A stretch of DNA of 36,611 bases from the NCBI GenBank assembly GCA_003168215.1, contig PMSW01000104.1, positions 7,893 through 44,503 of the forward strand, given 5' to 3'. Below the pieces are notes generated by a model. It saw nothing but the letters and a program-made list of their open reading frames with translations, was not told where the DNA came from and searched no databases. Shown piece after piece: positions 17,933 to 26,198 of the stretch. The DNA comes from Actinomycetota bacterium (lineage in GTDB: Bacteria; Actinomycetota; Actinomycetes; Streptosporangiales; Streptosporangiaceae). The position numbers and the translations under genes were made by a program. Within the stretch, counting starts at the first letter, position 1; every line of letters begins with the position of its first letter.

Positions 17933-19276
17933 TTGTCTCGTCCCGAGATCACCGGCACCTCCCCCGCTGCTCCGGCCGGTGGCCGCAAGCCGCCGCCGGA
18001 TAGCCGCAGACGACTGCCCGCTGGCGGCGGCCGCCCGCCGGGCGGCGGCAAGCGAGAGAACCCCAGGGCGCAGAGCCGGCGCGCGACGCTCAGCCTGGCG
18101 ATCACCCTGCAGGTGGTGATCTCGGCTGGTGACGGACTGGCCATGATCGCCCTGGCGAACCGGGTCTTCCAGAGTTCGCACGCATCATGGGCGGTGGCCG
18201 CGGTCTTCCTCGCCGTCTGCGTGCCCATTACCGCGCTCGCCCCTCTTGCCGGAGTCCTGCTGGACCGGTTCCCCGCCCGGCCCGTGCTGGTGACCACGGC
18301 CCTCGCCGAGGCGCTCGTCGCCCTGATGCTCAGCCGGGTCAGCAGCGTCGGCGCCACCCTCGGCCTCTCCGTCGGCTTCGGCATCTGCGCCGCCGTGCTC
18401 CAGCCGGGGCTCGGCGCCATCGTCCCGCGCATCGCCGGGCACCAGGGCGTGACCAGGGCCAACGGGTACTTGCAGGCAGCAACATGGGGAGGCTTCACCG
18501 CCGGGCCGCTGCTGGCGGGCGTGCTAACCACGGCCGGCGGGTCGGGCCTGGCGCTGGCCGCCGACGCCATCCTCTATGCCCTCGGCGCGGCCGGGCTGCG
18601 GGCGCTGCGGCTCGCGCCTCTGGCATCCCCGGACAGCATCACCGGCGACCGGGGGCGCGTTTCGCTGGCCACCCAGATGCGGGCGGGCTTCAGCTTCCTG
18701 CGCGCGGACCGGGACGCGGGAATGCTGGTGGTGATCGTCGGGGTAATGGTGGCGTTCTCGAACCTGGCGGTCGTGGCCGAGGTGGTGTTTTCTGAGCAGG
18801 TGCTGCGGTCCGGGCCAGGCGGCTACTCGATCCTGGTGGCAGGCTTCACCAGCGGCATGGTCATCGGCACGCTCTGCGGAGGCCGGCTCCCCCAGCGCTG
18901 GCTGATGGTGGCGGCCCTGGCCGGGACGCTGGCCACCGGCACCGGCATTGCGCTGGCCGGCGCCGCCGCGGTTCTCTGGCAGGCGACGGTCGCCTACGGC
19001 TTCGGCGGACTGGCGGGCGGCGTCGAGGTCGTCGCCACCCGCAGCTTCCTCAACCACCGTGCACCCGAGGAGGCGGCCGGGCGGGTGTTCGCCCTGTACT
19101 CAGGCGTGCTGTTCGGCGCCGCGTCGGTTGGCATGGCCGTGGCGGCGGGCCTGCTGCCCGCGCTTGGCGCGCGCGGAGTCCTTGCCGTGGCCGGCAGCGG
19201 CGGGATCGTCGCCGGGACAGCAGGATCTGCTGTCTATGCCCGGCGCGTGGTCACTGCCCGCCGCGCTCACGTGTGA
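17933..19276 (+). CDS. MFS transporter
   Basis: 12-TM-like hydrophobicity after a Pro/Arg-rich N-terminus; PLAGVLLDRFPARPVLV loop motif; TTG start. Confidence 0.85.
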   Translation: MSRPEITGTSPAAPAGGRKPPPDSRRRLPAGGGRPPGGGKRENPRAQSRRATLSLAITLQVVISAGDGLAMIALANRVFQSSHASWAVAAVFLAVCVPITALAPLAGVLLDRFPARPVLVTTALAEALVALMLSRVSSVGATLGLSVGFGICAAVLQPGLGAIVPRIAGHQGVTRANGYLQAATWGGFTAGPLLAGVLTTAGGSGLALAADAILYALGAAGLRALRLAPLASPDSITGDRGRVSLATQMRAGFSFLRADRDAGMLVVIVGVMVAFSNLAVVAEVVFSEQVLRSGPGGYSILVAGFTSGMVIGTLCGGRLPQRWLMVAALAGTLATGTGIALAGAAAVLWQATVAYGFGGLAGGVEVVATRSFLNHRAPEEAAGRVFALYSGVLFGAASVGMAVAAGLLPALGARGVLAVAGSGGIVAGTAGSAVYARRVVTARRAHV

Positions 19277-19751
19277 TCTTCGGCGCTGGGCGGCGCAGAT
19301 GGCGGCTCACGTCGCCGACGAGATCGACGCGGACGCGCCGCTCCGCGAAGCGCCACTGCCCGTCGCGGCGCTCGAAGCGGTCATGGTAGCGGCCGCTGGC
19401 GATGGGCTGCAGAGCCAGGCCGGGCAGTGCCTGCAGCGCGGTGAAGTACGAACGCGACACCGCCGTGCCTGCCTCCTCGTCGACCTCGATGGCGATGTTG
19501 GTGGTGACATGCTTGGTGCGTGGCGTGCCGTCGTCGTAGACGATCACCGTGTCCCGGAACATCTTCTCGATGGCGGCCGGGCCGTTGACCGGCGCGCCGC
19601 CGCCCGTGAAGGTAGCGCCGGCGAGCAGGGTGCCGAGCCCCGCGAAATCGCCTTCGTCCACCAGCTCGGCGTAGGTTGTGATCAGGTTCCCGATGGCCCG
19701 GTGGCTCGACGATGGATCGGCCGGGACGCGAGTGGGTACGGACATGGTCAC
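19251..19751 (-). CDS. NTF2-like/SnoaL-like nuclear transport factor 2 family protein
   Basis: AIGNLITTYAELVDEGDFAGLGTLLAGATF...YHDRFERRDGQWRFAERRV; overlaps MFS 3' end by 26 bp. Confidence 0.87.
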   Translation of the reverse strand: MTMSVPTRVPADPSSSHRAIGNLITTYAELVDEGDFAGLGTLLAGATFTGGGAPVNGPAAIEKMFRDTVIVYDDGTPRTKHVTTNIAIEVDEEAGTAVSRSYFTALQALPGLALQPIASGRYHDRFERRDGQWRFAERRVRVDLVGDVSRHLRRPAPKITRERGGQ

Positions 19752-19934
19752 TGCCTCCAGGAACTGGGTCAGTCATGGATTGCCTCCGATGAACCATACG
19801 GAGCATTCCTCGCGGTTGAAGTCAGTCATGCGGTGTGCGCCGCGGGCAGTTGCCTGCCGATCCATTCGGTGACCGCGGCAGTGATGCGGGTGATGGCGGC
19901 CCGGTCGCGCGTGCGCTCCAGCCGCGCGCCCGGA

Positions 19935-20495
19935 TCAGCGGGTCTTCTCGAGCATTTCGAGGACTTCGCTGGTCGTGGCGGTTTCGCCGAGCTTGGGAAA
20001 GATCCGCTCGACGCTGTTGGCGTGCGTGGCGGCATCGGAGTCGGTCATGGCGTCGGTGGCGAGGACTACGTGATATCCGTGGTCATGGGCAGAGCGGGCG
20101 GTGGATTCGACTCCGCTGCTGGTGGCGACGCCGGCCAGCACGATCTGGGTGACGCCGTGCTCTTGCAGGTAGGCGTCGAGTGAGGTCCCGTGGAACGCGC
20201 TCCGCCGCTGCTTCGTCACCCGGTAGTCGTCTGGCTGCGGCTGCAGGTCTTCGACAATGTCGGCCCAGTCCGGGGACGGGACGAAGCCGGACTGGCTGGC
20301 TTCGGTGCGCCCGGGTGCGCGGCCCGTGACGTTCACCAGCACGACGGGCAGGCCGTGCCGGCGAAATGCAGTCGCCAGGCTCGCCGCCCGCTGCACGATC
20401 TCGCCGACGGGCTGCGCCGACGGGAGGGCGACGACTCCTTTCTGCAGGTCGATCACCACGAGCGCGGGCCTGGTGTCCATCGTTGTCAGTGTCAT
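19935..20495 (-). CDS. Isochorismatase family cysteine hydrolase-like protein
   Basis: ALVVIDLQKGVVAL; TKQRRSAFHGTSLDAYLQEHGVTQIVLAGVATSSGVESTARSAHDHGY; 186 aa from ATG 20495. Confidence 0.9.
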   Translation of the reverse strand: MTLTTMDTRPALVVIDLQKGVVALPSAQPVGEIVQRAASLATAFRRHGLPVVLVNVTGRAPGRTEASQSGFVPSPDWADIVEDLQPQPDDYRVTKQRRSAFHGTSLDAYLQEHGVTQIVLAGVATSSGVESTARSAHDHGYHVVLATDAMTDSDAATHANSVERIFPKLGETATTSEVLEMLEKTR

Positions 20496-20513
20496 CGCGT
20501 TCCTCTTTCCCTC

Positions 20514-20578
20514 AGGTGCTGTGCTGGTGCCGATAGGTGCTGTGCGGGGTGCCGATAGCTGCTGTGCGGGGTGGCGAA
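20514..20578. repeat. 22-bp tandem repeat, 3 copies
   Basis: AGGTGCTGTGC(T/GG)GGTGCCGAT units at 20514, 20535, 20557. Confidence 0.8.
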
Positions 20579-20601
20579 GGGGCATTCGGGATGCGGTGGA
20601 G

Positions 20602-22395
20602 TCAGCCGGTGTCCTCGCCGGGTCCGGGGTGCCCGGCGGGCAGCGGCTCGGTAACGGGCGGCGGCACCCCGTTCGCGGCCGCTGGCGGGATGTAGCGGCC
20701 TCCGCGCAGCAAGGATGCGAGAGCGGCAATCAACGACAGCGCTGCGGCCACGGCGAACACCACTACCAGGCCCTGGTGGAACGGCCCGGATATCAGGTCG
20801 GGGAAGAACTCCCTGCCAGTAAGGATCCGCTGATTTGCCGCCGGAAGCGAGGACAGCGCACCTTTCGACGCCAGCACGTGCTGCACCGGGTTCACGCCGA
20901 GAACTGCCGCGAACAGCGATGACACCGGCGGCAGGGAGGCGGCCTGATGCGCGATGGCGTGGGGCACGCCCTGGTGCTGCAGGCCGCTGGCCAGAGCTTT
21001 CGGGAGGCTGCTAGCCAGTCCGGCGATCATCAGCGAGAAGAACGCCCCGATCGACAGGGCGGTGCCGGAGTTCTGGAAGGTCGAGCGCATTCCCGAGGCC
21101 ACGCCGCGCTGGCTCGCAGGGACGCTGGTCATGATCGAGGAGGAGTTGGGGGCGGCGAACATGCCGGTGCCGATCCCGTTCACGGCGATGAGCAGGGCGA
21201 AGACCCAGTACGGAAAGTCAACGGGCAGCAGCATCAGGCCGATGAAGCTGCTGCCGAACACGGCCATCCCGGCGGTGGCAATGCCCCGGGTGCCGAACCG
21301 GTCGGACAGAGTTCCCGACACGGGACCCGAGATGAGAAAGCCGGCGGTCAGGGGCAGCAGGAAGATGCCGCACCACAGGGGCGTGTCGCCGTAGTTGTAG
21401 CCGTGCAACGGCAGCCAGATTCCCTGCAGCCAAATGATGAGCATGAACTGCAGCCCGCCCCGGGCGACGGACACGGCGAAGCCCGCCACGTTGCCGGCGG
21501 CGAAGGCCCGGATGCGGAACAGGCTGAGCTGAAACAGCGGCTCGGCGACCCTGGTCTCGATGATGCCGAACGCCACCAGCAGCGCGGTGCCGCCGGCCAG
21601 CCCGGCGACCACCCAGGGACTCGTCCACCCCATCGTGTGCCCGCCGTAAGGCTGGATGCCGTAGGTGACGGCGATCAGGATCGCGCCCAGGCCGACGGCG
21701 AAGGTGACGTTGCCCCACCAGTCGATGCGGCGGCCGTGCCGCTCACCGGTGTCACGGAGCTTGCGGTAGGCCCACACGGTCCCGAAGACGCCGACGGGCA
21801 CGTTGACCCAGAACACCGCCCGCCAGTCCAGGGCCGCCAGCAGCCCCCCGGCGACCAGGCCGATGAACATGCCGGCCAGGCCGGCGACCTGGTTGATGCC
21901 GAGCGCGAAACCGCGCTGTTCGGAAGGAAACGCATCGGTCAGGATCGCCGCCGAGTTGGCGGTCAGCATTGACCCGCCGATGGCCTGGAGCACCCGCCAG
22001 CCGATCAGCCACAGCGCTCCGTGGCCGCCCTCGAACGGGTCGAAGGACAGCAGGACGGAGGCCACGGTGAACACCGCGAAGCCGGCGTTGTAGATCCTGA
22101 CCCGGCCGAACATGTCGCCGAGGCGGCCGACGGTGACGACGAGGACGGCCTGGATCAGCCGATACCCCATGATCATCCACAGCAGGTAGGCGACGTTGCC
22201 CGGCGCCAGCGGATCCAGGTGGATGCCCCGGAAGATCGCCGGCAGCGCGATGATGACAATCGAGCCGTCGAGCTGGGACATGAAGACGGCGGCGGTCGTG
22301 TTCGACAGGGCGACCCACTTGTAGCGGTCGTCCGTCCCCCCGGTCAGCCCGCCGGCCGCCTGGCCGCCCTTCCCGTCCCGGCCGCCCGCCGGCAT
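20602..22395 (-). CDS. DHA2 (EmrB/QacA-type) MFS transporter
   Basis: 597 aa; AVFMSQLDGSIVIIALPAI; 14-TM-like; overlaps upstream MarR gene by 1 bp. Confidence 0.92.
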   Translation of the reverse strand: MPAGGRDGKGGQAAGGLTGGTDDRYKWVALSNTTAAVFMSQLDGSIVIIALPAIFRGIHLDPLAPGNVAYLLWMIMGYRLIQAVLVVTVGRLGDMFGRVRIYNAGFAVFTVASVLLSFDPFEGGHGALWLIGWRVLQAIGGSMLTANSAAILTDAFPSEQRGFALGINQVAGLAGMFIGLVAGGLLAALDWRAVFWVNVPVGVFGTVWAYRKLRDTGERHGRRIDWWGNVTFAVGLGAILIAVTYGIQPYGGHTMGWTSPWVVAGLAGGTALLVAFGIIETRVAEPLFQLSLFRIRAFAAGNVAGFAVSVARGGLQFMLIIWLQGIWLPLHGYNYGDTPLWCGIFLLPLTAGFLISGPVSGTLSDRFGTRGIATAGMAVFGSSFIGLMLLPVDFPYWVFALLIAVNGIGTGMFAAPNSSSIMTSVPASQRGVASGMRSTFQNSGTALSIGAFFSLMIAGLASSLPKALASGLQHQGVPHAIAHQAASLPPVSSLFAAVLGVNPVQHVLASKGALSSLPAANQRILTGREFFPDLISGPFHQGLVVVFAVAAALSLIAALASLLRGGRYIPPAAANGVPPPVTEPLPAGHPGPGEDTG

Positions 22396-22832
22396 CAGAT
22401 GCTCTGCGCCAGTCGCTCGAGCAGCGGCGCGGCCGCCATCAGCTGCTCGAGTTCCGAGGGCGTGAACCCGGCCGAGAGGGCGCGGGACAGCTGCTCGACC
22501 CGCGCGTTGCGGCGGTTCCGCAGCGTCTGCAGTCCGGCTCCGGTCAGTGACATGACGGCCCGCCTGCCGTCCCCGGGGTCGGGACGCCGCCCGATAAGGC
22601 CACGCGCCTCCAGCGCGCCGAGCGTCGCCCCCATCGACTGCGGGCTGATCTGCTCAAGCCTGGCCAGCGCGCTCGGCGTGGCCGGGCCGCCGCGGTCCAG
22701 GCGCACGAGGGCCGAGGTCTCGGGCAGCGTTAGCTCGCCTTCTGCCTGCACCTGGCGCAGCCGCCGGGTGAGCAGGCCGATGCTCACCCGAAGCGCCACG
22801 GCTACATCGTTGGCATCCGGATCCTGGCTCAT
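22395..22832 (-). CDS. MarR family transcriptional regulator
   Basis: LTLPETSALVRLDRGGPATPSALARLEQISPQSMGATLGALEARGLIGRRPDPGDGRRAVMSLT. Confidence 0.9.
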   Translation of the reverse strand: MSQDPDANDVAVALRVSIGLLTRRLRQVQAEGELTLPETSALVRLDRGGPATPSALARLEQISPQSMGATLGALEARGLIGRRPDPGDGRRAVMSLTGAGLQTLRNRRNARVEQLSRALSAGFTPSELEQLMAAAPLLERLAQSI

Positions 22833-22838
22833 ATCGTA

Positions 22839-22848
22839 AGGCTAGCCT
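22839..22848. promoter_or_regulatory. Perfect palindrome AGGCTAGCCT just 5' of the marR-like gene (candidate operator)
   Basis: 10-bp perfect palindrome 7 bp upstream of the ATG (minus strand). Confidence 0.4.
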
Positions 22849-22945
22849 GATAAGTCTGGCCATGCAAGTTGCCCCGGCGGGCGGTGCCGCTTGCCGCTGC
22901 TCCACGTGCCCAAGGACCCTTCACGCAGGTACATATGACATGCTA

Positions 22946-22962
22946 TTGCGAGTTAGTCGCAG
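22946..22962. promoter_or_regulatory. Nur-box-like inverted repeat upstream of NiCoT gene 1
   Basis: TTGCGA-GTTAG-TCGCAG, matching the tTGCaa-N5-ttGCAA architecture of Streptomyces Nur boxes. Confidence 0.4.
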
Positions 22963-23010
22963 CTCATTTACGCTTGCGAGTGCTGAGGCCTACCGGGGAG
23001 GTGCCACCAG

Positions 23011-24123
23011 ATGTCCGATTCACGTGCCCGGTTTGCGAGGATTCGTGACGGCCTGACGCCGCGGGAGTGGGCCAGGGCAGGAGCCATGGCCGGCGTGGTC
23101 ATCGGCCTCAACGTAGCCGGGTGGGTCATGCTGGCCGCCGCTGTCAGCGGGCACTACCACATCAGCGGGACAGAGATCTTCGGCTTCGGGACCGGCATCC
23201 TCGCCTACACGCTCGGCATGCGGCACGCCTTCGACGCCGACCACATCGCGGCGATCGACAACACGACCCGCAAGCTTGTCAGTGACGGCAAGCGGCCGCT
23301 GTCGGTGGGCTTCTTCTTTTCCCTCGGGCACTCCAGCATCGTGTTCGTGCTGGCGCTCTTCCTGAACTTCGGCATCCGCGCCCTCGACAGCCAGGTAAAA
23401 AACAGCGGCTCAGGGCTGCACAACATGACCGGGATCATCGGCACGACGGTCTCCGGGACGTTCCTGTACATCATCGCCGGGCTGAACATCGTCGTCCTGG
23501 CCGGCATCGTCAAGGTCTTCAGGGAGATGCGCAGCGGCAGGTACAACGACGATCAGCTTGAGGAGCAGCTCAGCAAGCGCGGGCTGATGAACAGATTCTT
23601 CGGACCGCTCGCCCGCCGGGTGGATGCCCCGTGGAAGATGTACCCCATCGGCATGCTTTTCGGCCTCGGGTTCGACACCGCCACCGAGGTAGCCCTGCTC
23701 GTGCTGGCCGGAACCGCCGTGGTCAGCGGCCTGCCCTTCTACGCCATCTTGTCGCTGCCGATCCTCTTCGCCGGGGGAATGTGCCTGTTCGACACCATCG
23801 ACGGATGCTTCATGAACTTCGCCTACGACTGGGCCTTCGCGCGCCCCGTCCGCAAGGTGTTCTACAACATCACCATCACCGGCCTGTCGGTATTCGTCGC
23901 CTTGTTCGTCGGCACTGTCGAGATCCTCGGCCTCATCGGCAGCGAGTACAACCTCGGCGGCGGGTTCTGGGCGTTCATGGCGGACTTCGACATCAACAAG
24001 GCCGGCTTCGTCATCGTCGGCATGTTCGTCGCCACCTGGGCCATCGCCCTGGCCATCTGGCATTTCGGCAAGATCGAGCAGAAATGGGACCTGGCCGCCG
24101 CCAAGGCGAGCGCCAGCGACTAG
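23011..24123 (+). CDS. HoxN/HupN/NixA-type (NiCoT) nickel/cobalt transporter 1
   Basis: RHAFDADHIAAIDNTTRKL; FGLGFDTATEVALL; LFDTIDGCFMNFAYDWAFARPVRKVFYN. Confidence 0.94.
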   Translation: MSDSRARFARIRDGLTPREWARAGAMAGVVIGLNVAGWVMLAAAVSGHYHISGTEIFGFGTGILAYTLGMRHAFDADHIAAIDNTTRKLVSDGKRPLSVGFFFSLGHSSIVFVLALFLNFGIRALDSQVKNSGSGLHNMTGIIGTTVSGTFLYIIAGLNIVVLAGIVKVFREMRSGRYNDDQLEEQLSKRGLMNRFFGPLARRVDAPWKMYPIGMLFGLGFDTATEVALLVLAGTAVVSGLPFYAILSLPILFAGGMCLFDTIDGCFMNFAYDWAFARPVRKVFYNITITGLSVFVALFVGTVEILGLIGSEYNLGGGFWAFMADFDINKAGFVIVGMFVATWAIALAIWHFGKIEQKWDLAAAKASASD

Positions 24124-24272
24124 CCGGCGGCCGCGGGCACGGAACGACTAATACGACGGCAGTGCCGCGCTGATGTGCCTGCCGGCGACGGCAATGACAT
24201 CGTGACCACTGGCCCGGCAGCGTCCGCGGGGCCGGCTGCAGGGACCGGGCAGGCGGCAGGATGCGGCCCTGA

Positions 24273-24827
24273 TCACGGGTACCGGTATCCATACTGGTGG
24301 TGGCTGCCGACGCCAGGCCAGCCCTGGCCGCTGCTGCCGCTGTAGCCGCTGCTGCCGCTGTGAACGCTATGGCCGCTATGGCCGCTGCGATGACCCTGCC
24401 CGGACCACCAGTCGCGGCGCATCCGCCGGTAGAACCGGGCCGCCACGAAAATCCCGGCCAGGCAGGCCGCTAGCCAGAGCAACAGGACAGCCTGAAAGAA
24501 CGCCAGGAAGAGCCACCCGGCCCCTGGAATCAGCAGCGCCGCAGCCAGCGCCAGCGCCGCCAGCGGCAGAAGCCGCGGCCCGCGGCGGCCGGATACCCAG
24601 GCAGACGCGACTCGCGGCGGGACCCGGCTGGCCTGCCGCCGTACCGCCGCTGGCTCGGGAAGATCTGCCAGGACGCGGCGCAAATCGCCGAAGATCCTGG
24701 CGCTCAGCGTGGCCGTGAGCCGCTCGTCCAGCTCTTCCGGTGTGAGGCGGCCTGCTGCGAAATGGTCGCGCAGCAGCTCAGCGACGCGGTCCCGGTCGGC
24801 GTCCGATGTCCGGAAGCGATCATCCAT
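24273..24827 (-). CDS. DUF1707 domain membrane protein with His/Ser/Gly-rich C-terminal tail
   Basis: RTSDADRDRVAELLRDHFAAGRLTPEELDERLTATLSARI; two hydrophobic stretches; GHRSGHSGHSVHSGSSGYSGSSG tail. Confidence 0.88.
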   Translation of the reverse strand: MDDRFRTSDADRDRVAELLRDHFAAGRLTPEELDERLTATLSARIFGDLRRVLADLPEPAAVRRQASRVPPRVASAWVSGRRGPRLLPLAALALAAALLIPGAGWLFLAFFQAVLLLWLAACLAGIFVAARFYRRMRRDWWSGQGHRSGHSGHSVHSGSSGYSGSSGQGWPGVGSHHQYGYRYP

Positions 24828-24849
24828 TGCCCTACTCGCCTTCTACTCT

Positions 24850-25581
24850 CTACTCTTCGCCTTGCTTGCCGCTCATGTCATCGGCCAGGATCTGGTAAAG
24901 CCCGCGCCGGGTCTGCTCCAGCAGCCGTTCCGCGGCGTGGATCTGCTCGGGGGTGCCTCCGTGGGCCACCTGGACAATGCTGCCGCCGAGCCTGGCGGCC
25001 ACCGCGAACAGGCCGGGCAGTTGCCAGGCCTCCTGCTGGGCCATCGACTCCCACGCGCCGCGAGCCATCTCGGGGTTCTGCTCCACGTAGGCGCGGCCCG
25101 CGGCGGTGAGGCTGAATGTGCGCCGGCCACCGGACTCCTCACCTGCGATCAGGCCCTCGTCGGCGAGCTGGGACAGGGCCGGATAGACGGCGCCAGGGCT
25201 GGGCCGCCAGGCCCCGCCGCTGCGCTCTTCGATCTCGGACATGATCTGGTATCCGTTGCGCGGTCCTTCCGCCAGCACCGCAAGGATCGCGGCGCGCACG
25301 TCACCCCGGCTGGCCTTCGTGCCCCCCGACGAGCCAGGTGAGCCGGACGCCTCAGGCCACCAGCCGCCGGGTGCCCCGCCGAAGCCGCCGCCCCACTGCC
25401 TCGGCCCTCTCGCCCTGCCGGAGCCCCGGCCCCGCGGCCCGCCGCGAGTGCCCTGGCCATGAACGGCGGACATCCTGCCCAGGGCGCGGTGGACCTGGTC
25501 GGCCAAGTCGCCCAGGCAGTTGAACACATCGAACAGACGAGGATCAAAGTCCCCGGCCCACGAACCGGCTGTCGGCATCAA
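24850..25581 (-). CDS. PadR family transcriptional regulator
   Basis: DVRAAILAVLAEGPRNGYQIMSEIEERSGGAWRPSPGAVYPALSQLADEGLI. Confidence 0.93.
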   Translation of the reverse strand: MMPTAGSWAGDFDPRLFDVFNCLGDLADQVHRALGRMSAVHGQGTRGGPRGRGSGRARGPRQWGGGFGGAPGGWWPEASGSPGSSGGTKASRGDVRAAILAVLAEGPRNGYQIMSEIEERSGGAWRPSPGAVYPALSQLADEGLIAGEESGGRRTFSLTAAGRAYVEQNPEMARGAWESMAQQEAWQLPGLFAVAARLGGSIVQVAHGGTPEQIHAAERLLEQTRRGLYQILADDMSGKQGEE

Positions 25582-25610
25582 GTGTCCCCGCTAACTTTCG
25601 CGATCGATCA

Positions 25611-25620
25611 CGATATATCG
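25611..25620. promoter_or_regulatory. Palindrome CGATATATCG upstream of padR-like gene (candidate operator)
   Basis: Perfect 10-bp palindrome 30 bp 5' of the minus-strand start. Confidence 0.4.
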
Positions 25621-25746
25621 ACAGCTTACGACACCATGGACTGGCAGACAAGATATAGCTCGATTCGGAATCCGGCGTTTGCGTACCAGCCTCGCGGTCC
25701 GGCCCCGTTAGCCATGAAGGCCGCGGCGCCGTCAAACCTCAGCAGG

Positions 25747-25756
25747 TAGATATCTA
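25747..25756. promoter_or_regulatory. Palindrome TAGATATCTA upstream of arsR/smtB-like gene (candidate operator)
   Basis: Perfect 10-bp AT-rich palindrome 35 bp 5' of the GTG start. Confidence 0.4.
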
Positions 25757-25790
25757 TGACATTGACGGCCTGTCCATCCCCGCGGAGGCC

Positions 25791-26198
25791 GTGTTCTGCG
25801 ATGATCTGACGATGCACCTCGTCCCCGCTGATCGCCGCAGCCGCCGGATGCTGGACGGCGAGCGGGTCTGCCAGGCTCTCGCCGGACTCGGTGATTGCGG
25901 CGACATCGCCGGACTGGCCGACCGGTTCAGGACCCTCGCCGATCCGAGCCGCCTCACCCTGCTGATCTGCATCCACCAGGCTGGCCCCATCAGCGTCACC
26001 GACCTGGCCGTCGCCGCCGATATGAACGAGACCACGGTCTCTCAGGCCCTCCGCCTGCTCCGTGCCACCGGGACGGTTACCGCGCACCGCAGCGGGCGCA
26101 TCGTGCGCTACGAGCTCACCAGCGACGAAATCGCCAAGCTGATCGACCAGATCGCCGGCCCGAGGAGCAGTTCAGGGCACATGCACGCGGCCACCTGA
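25791..26198 (+). CDS. ArsR/SmtB family transcriptional regulator, possible metal sensor
   Basis: LADRFRTLADPSRLTLLICIHQAGPISVTDLAVAADMNETTVSQALRLLRATGTVTAHRSGRIVRYEL; start could be ATG 25812. Confidence 0.9.
   Translation: MFCDDLTMHLVPADRRSRRMLDGERVCQALAGLGDCGDIAGLADRFRTLADPSRLTLLICIHQAGPISVTDLAVAADMNETTVSQALRLLRATGTVTAHRSGRIVRYELTSDEIAKLIDQIAGPRSSSGHMHAAT

Noticed and set aside
20514-20578. CRISPR-like array
   Set aside because: Units are contiguous with no spacers, and no cas genes are present; treated as a tandem repeat.
20947-21972. 341 aa plus-strand ORF
   Set aside because: Antisense to the DHA2 transporter; Gln/Asp/Gly/His-rich shadow composition.
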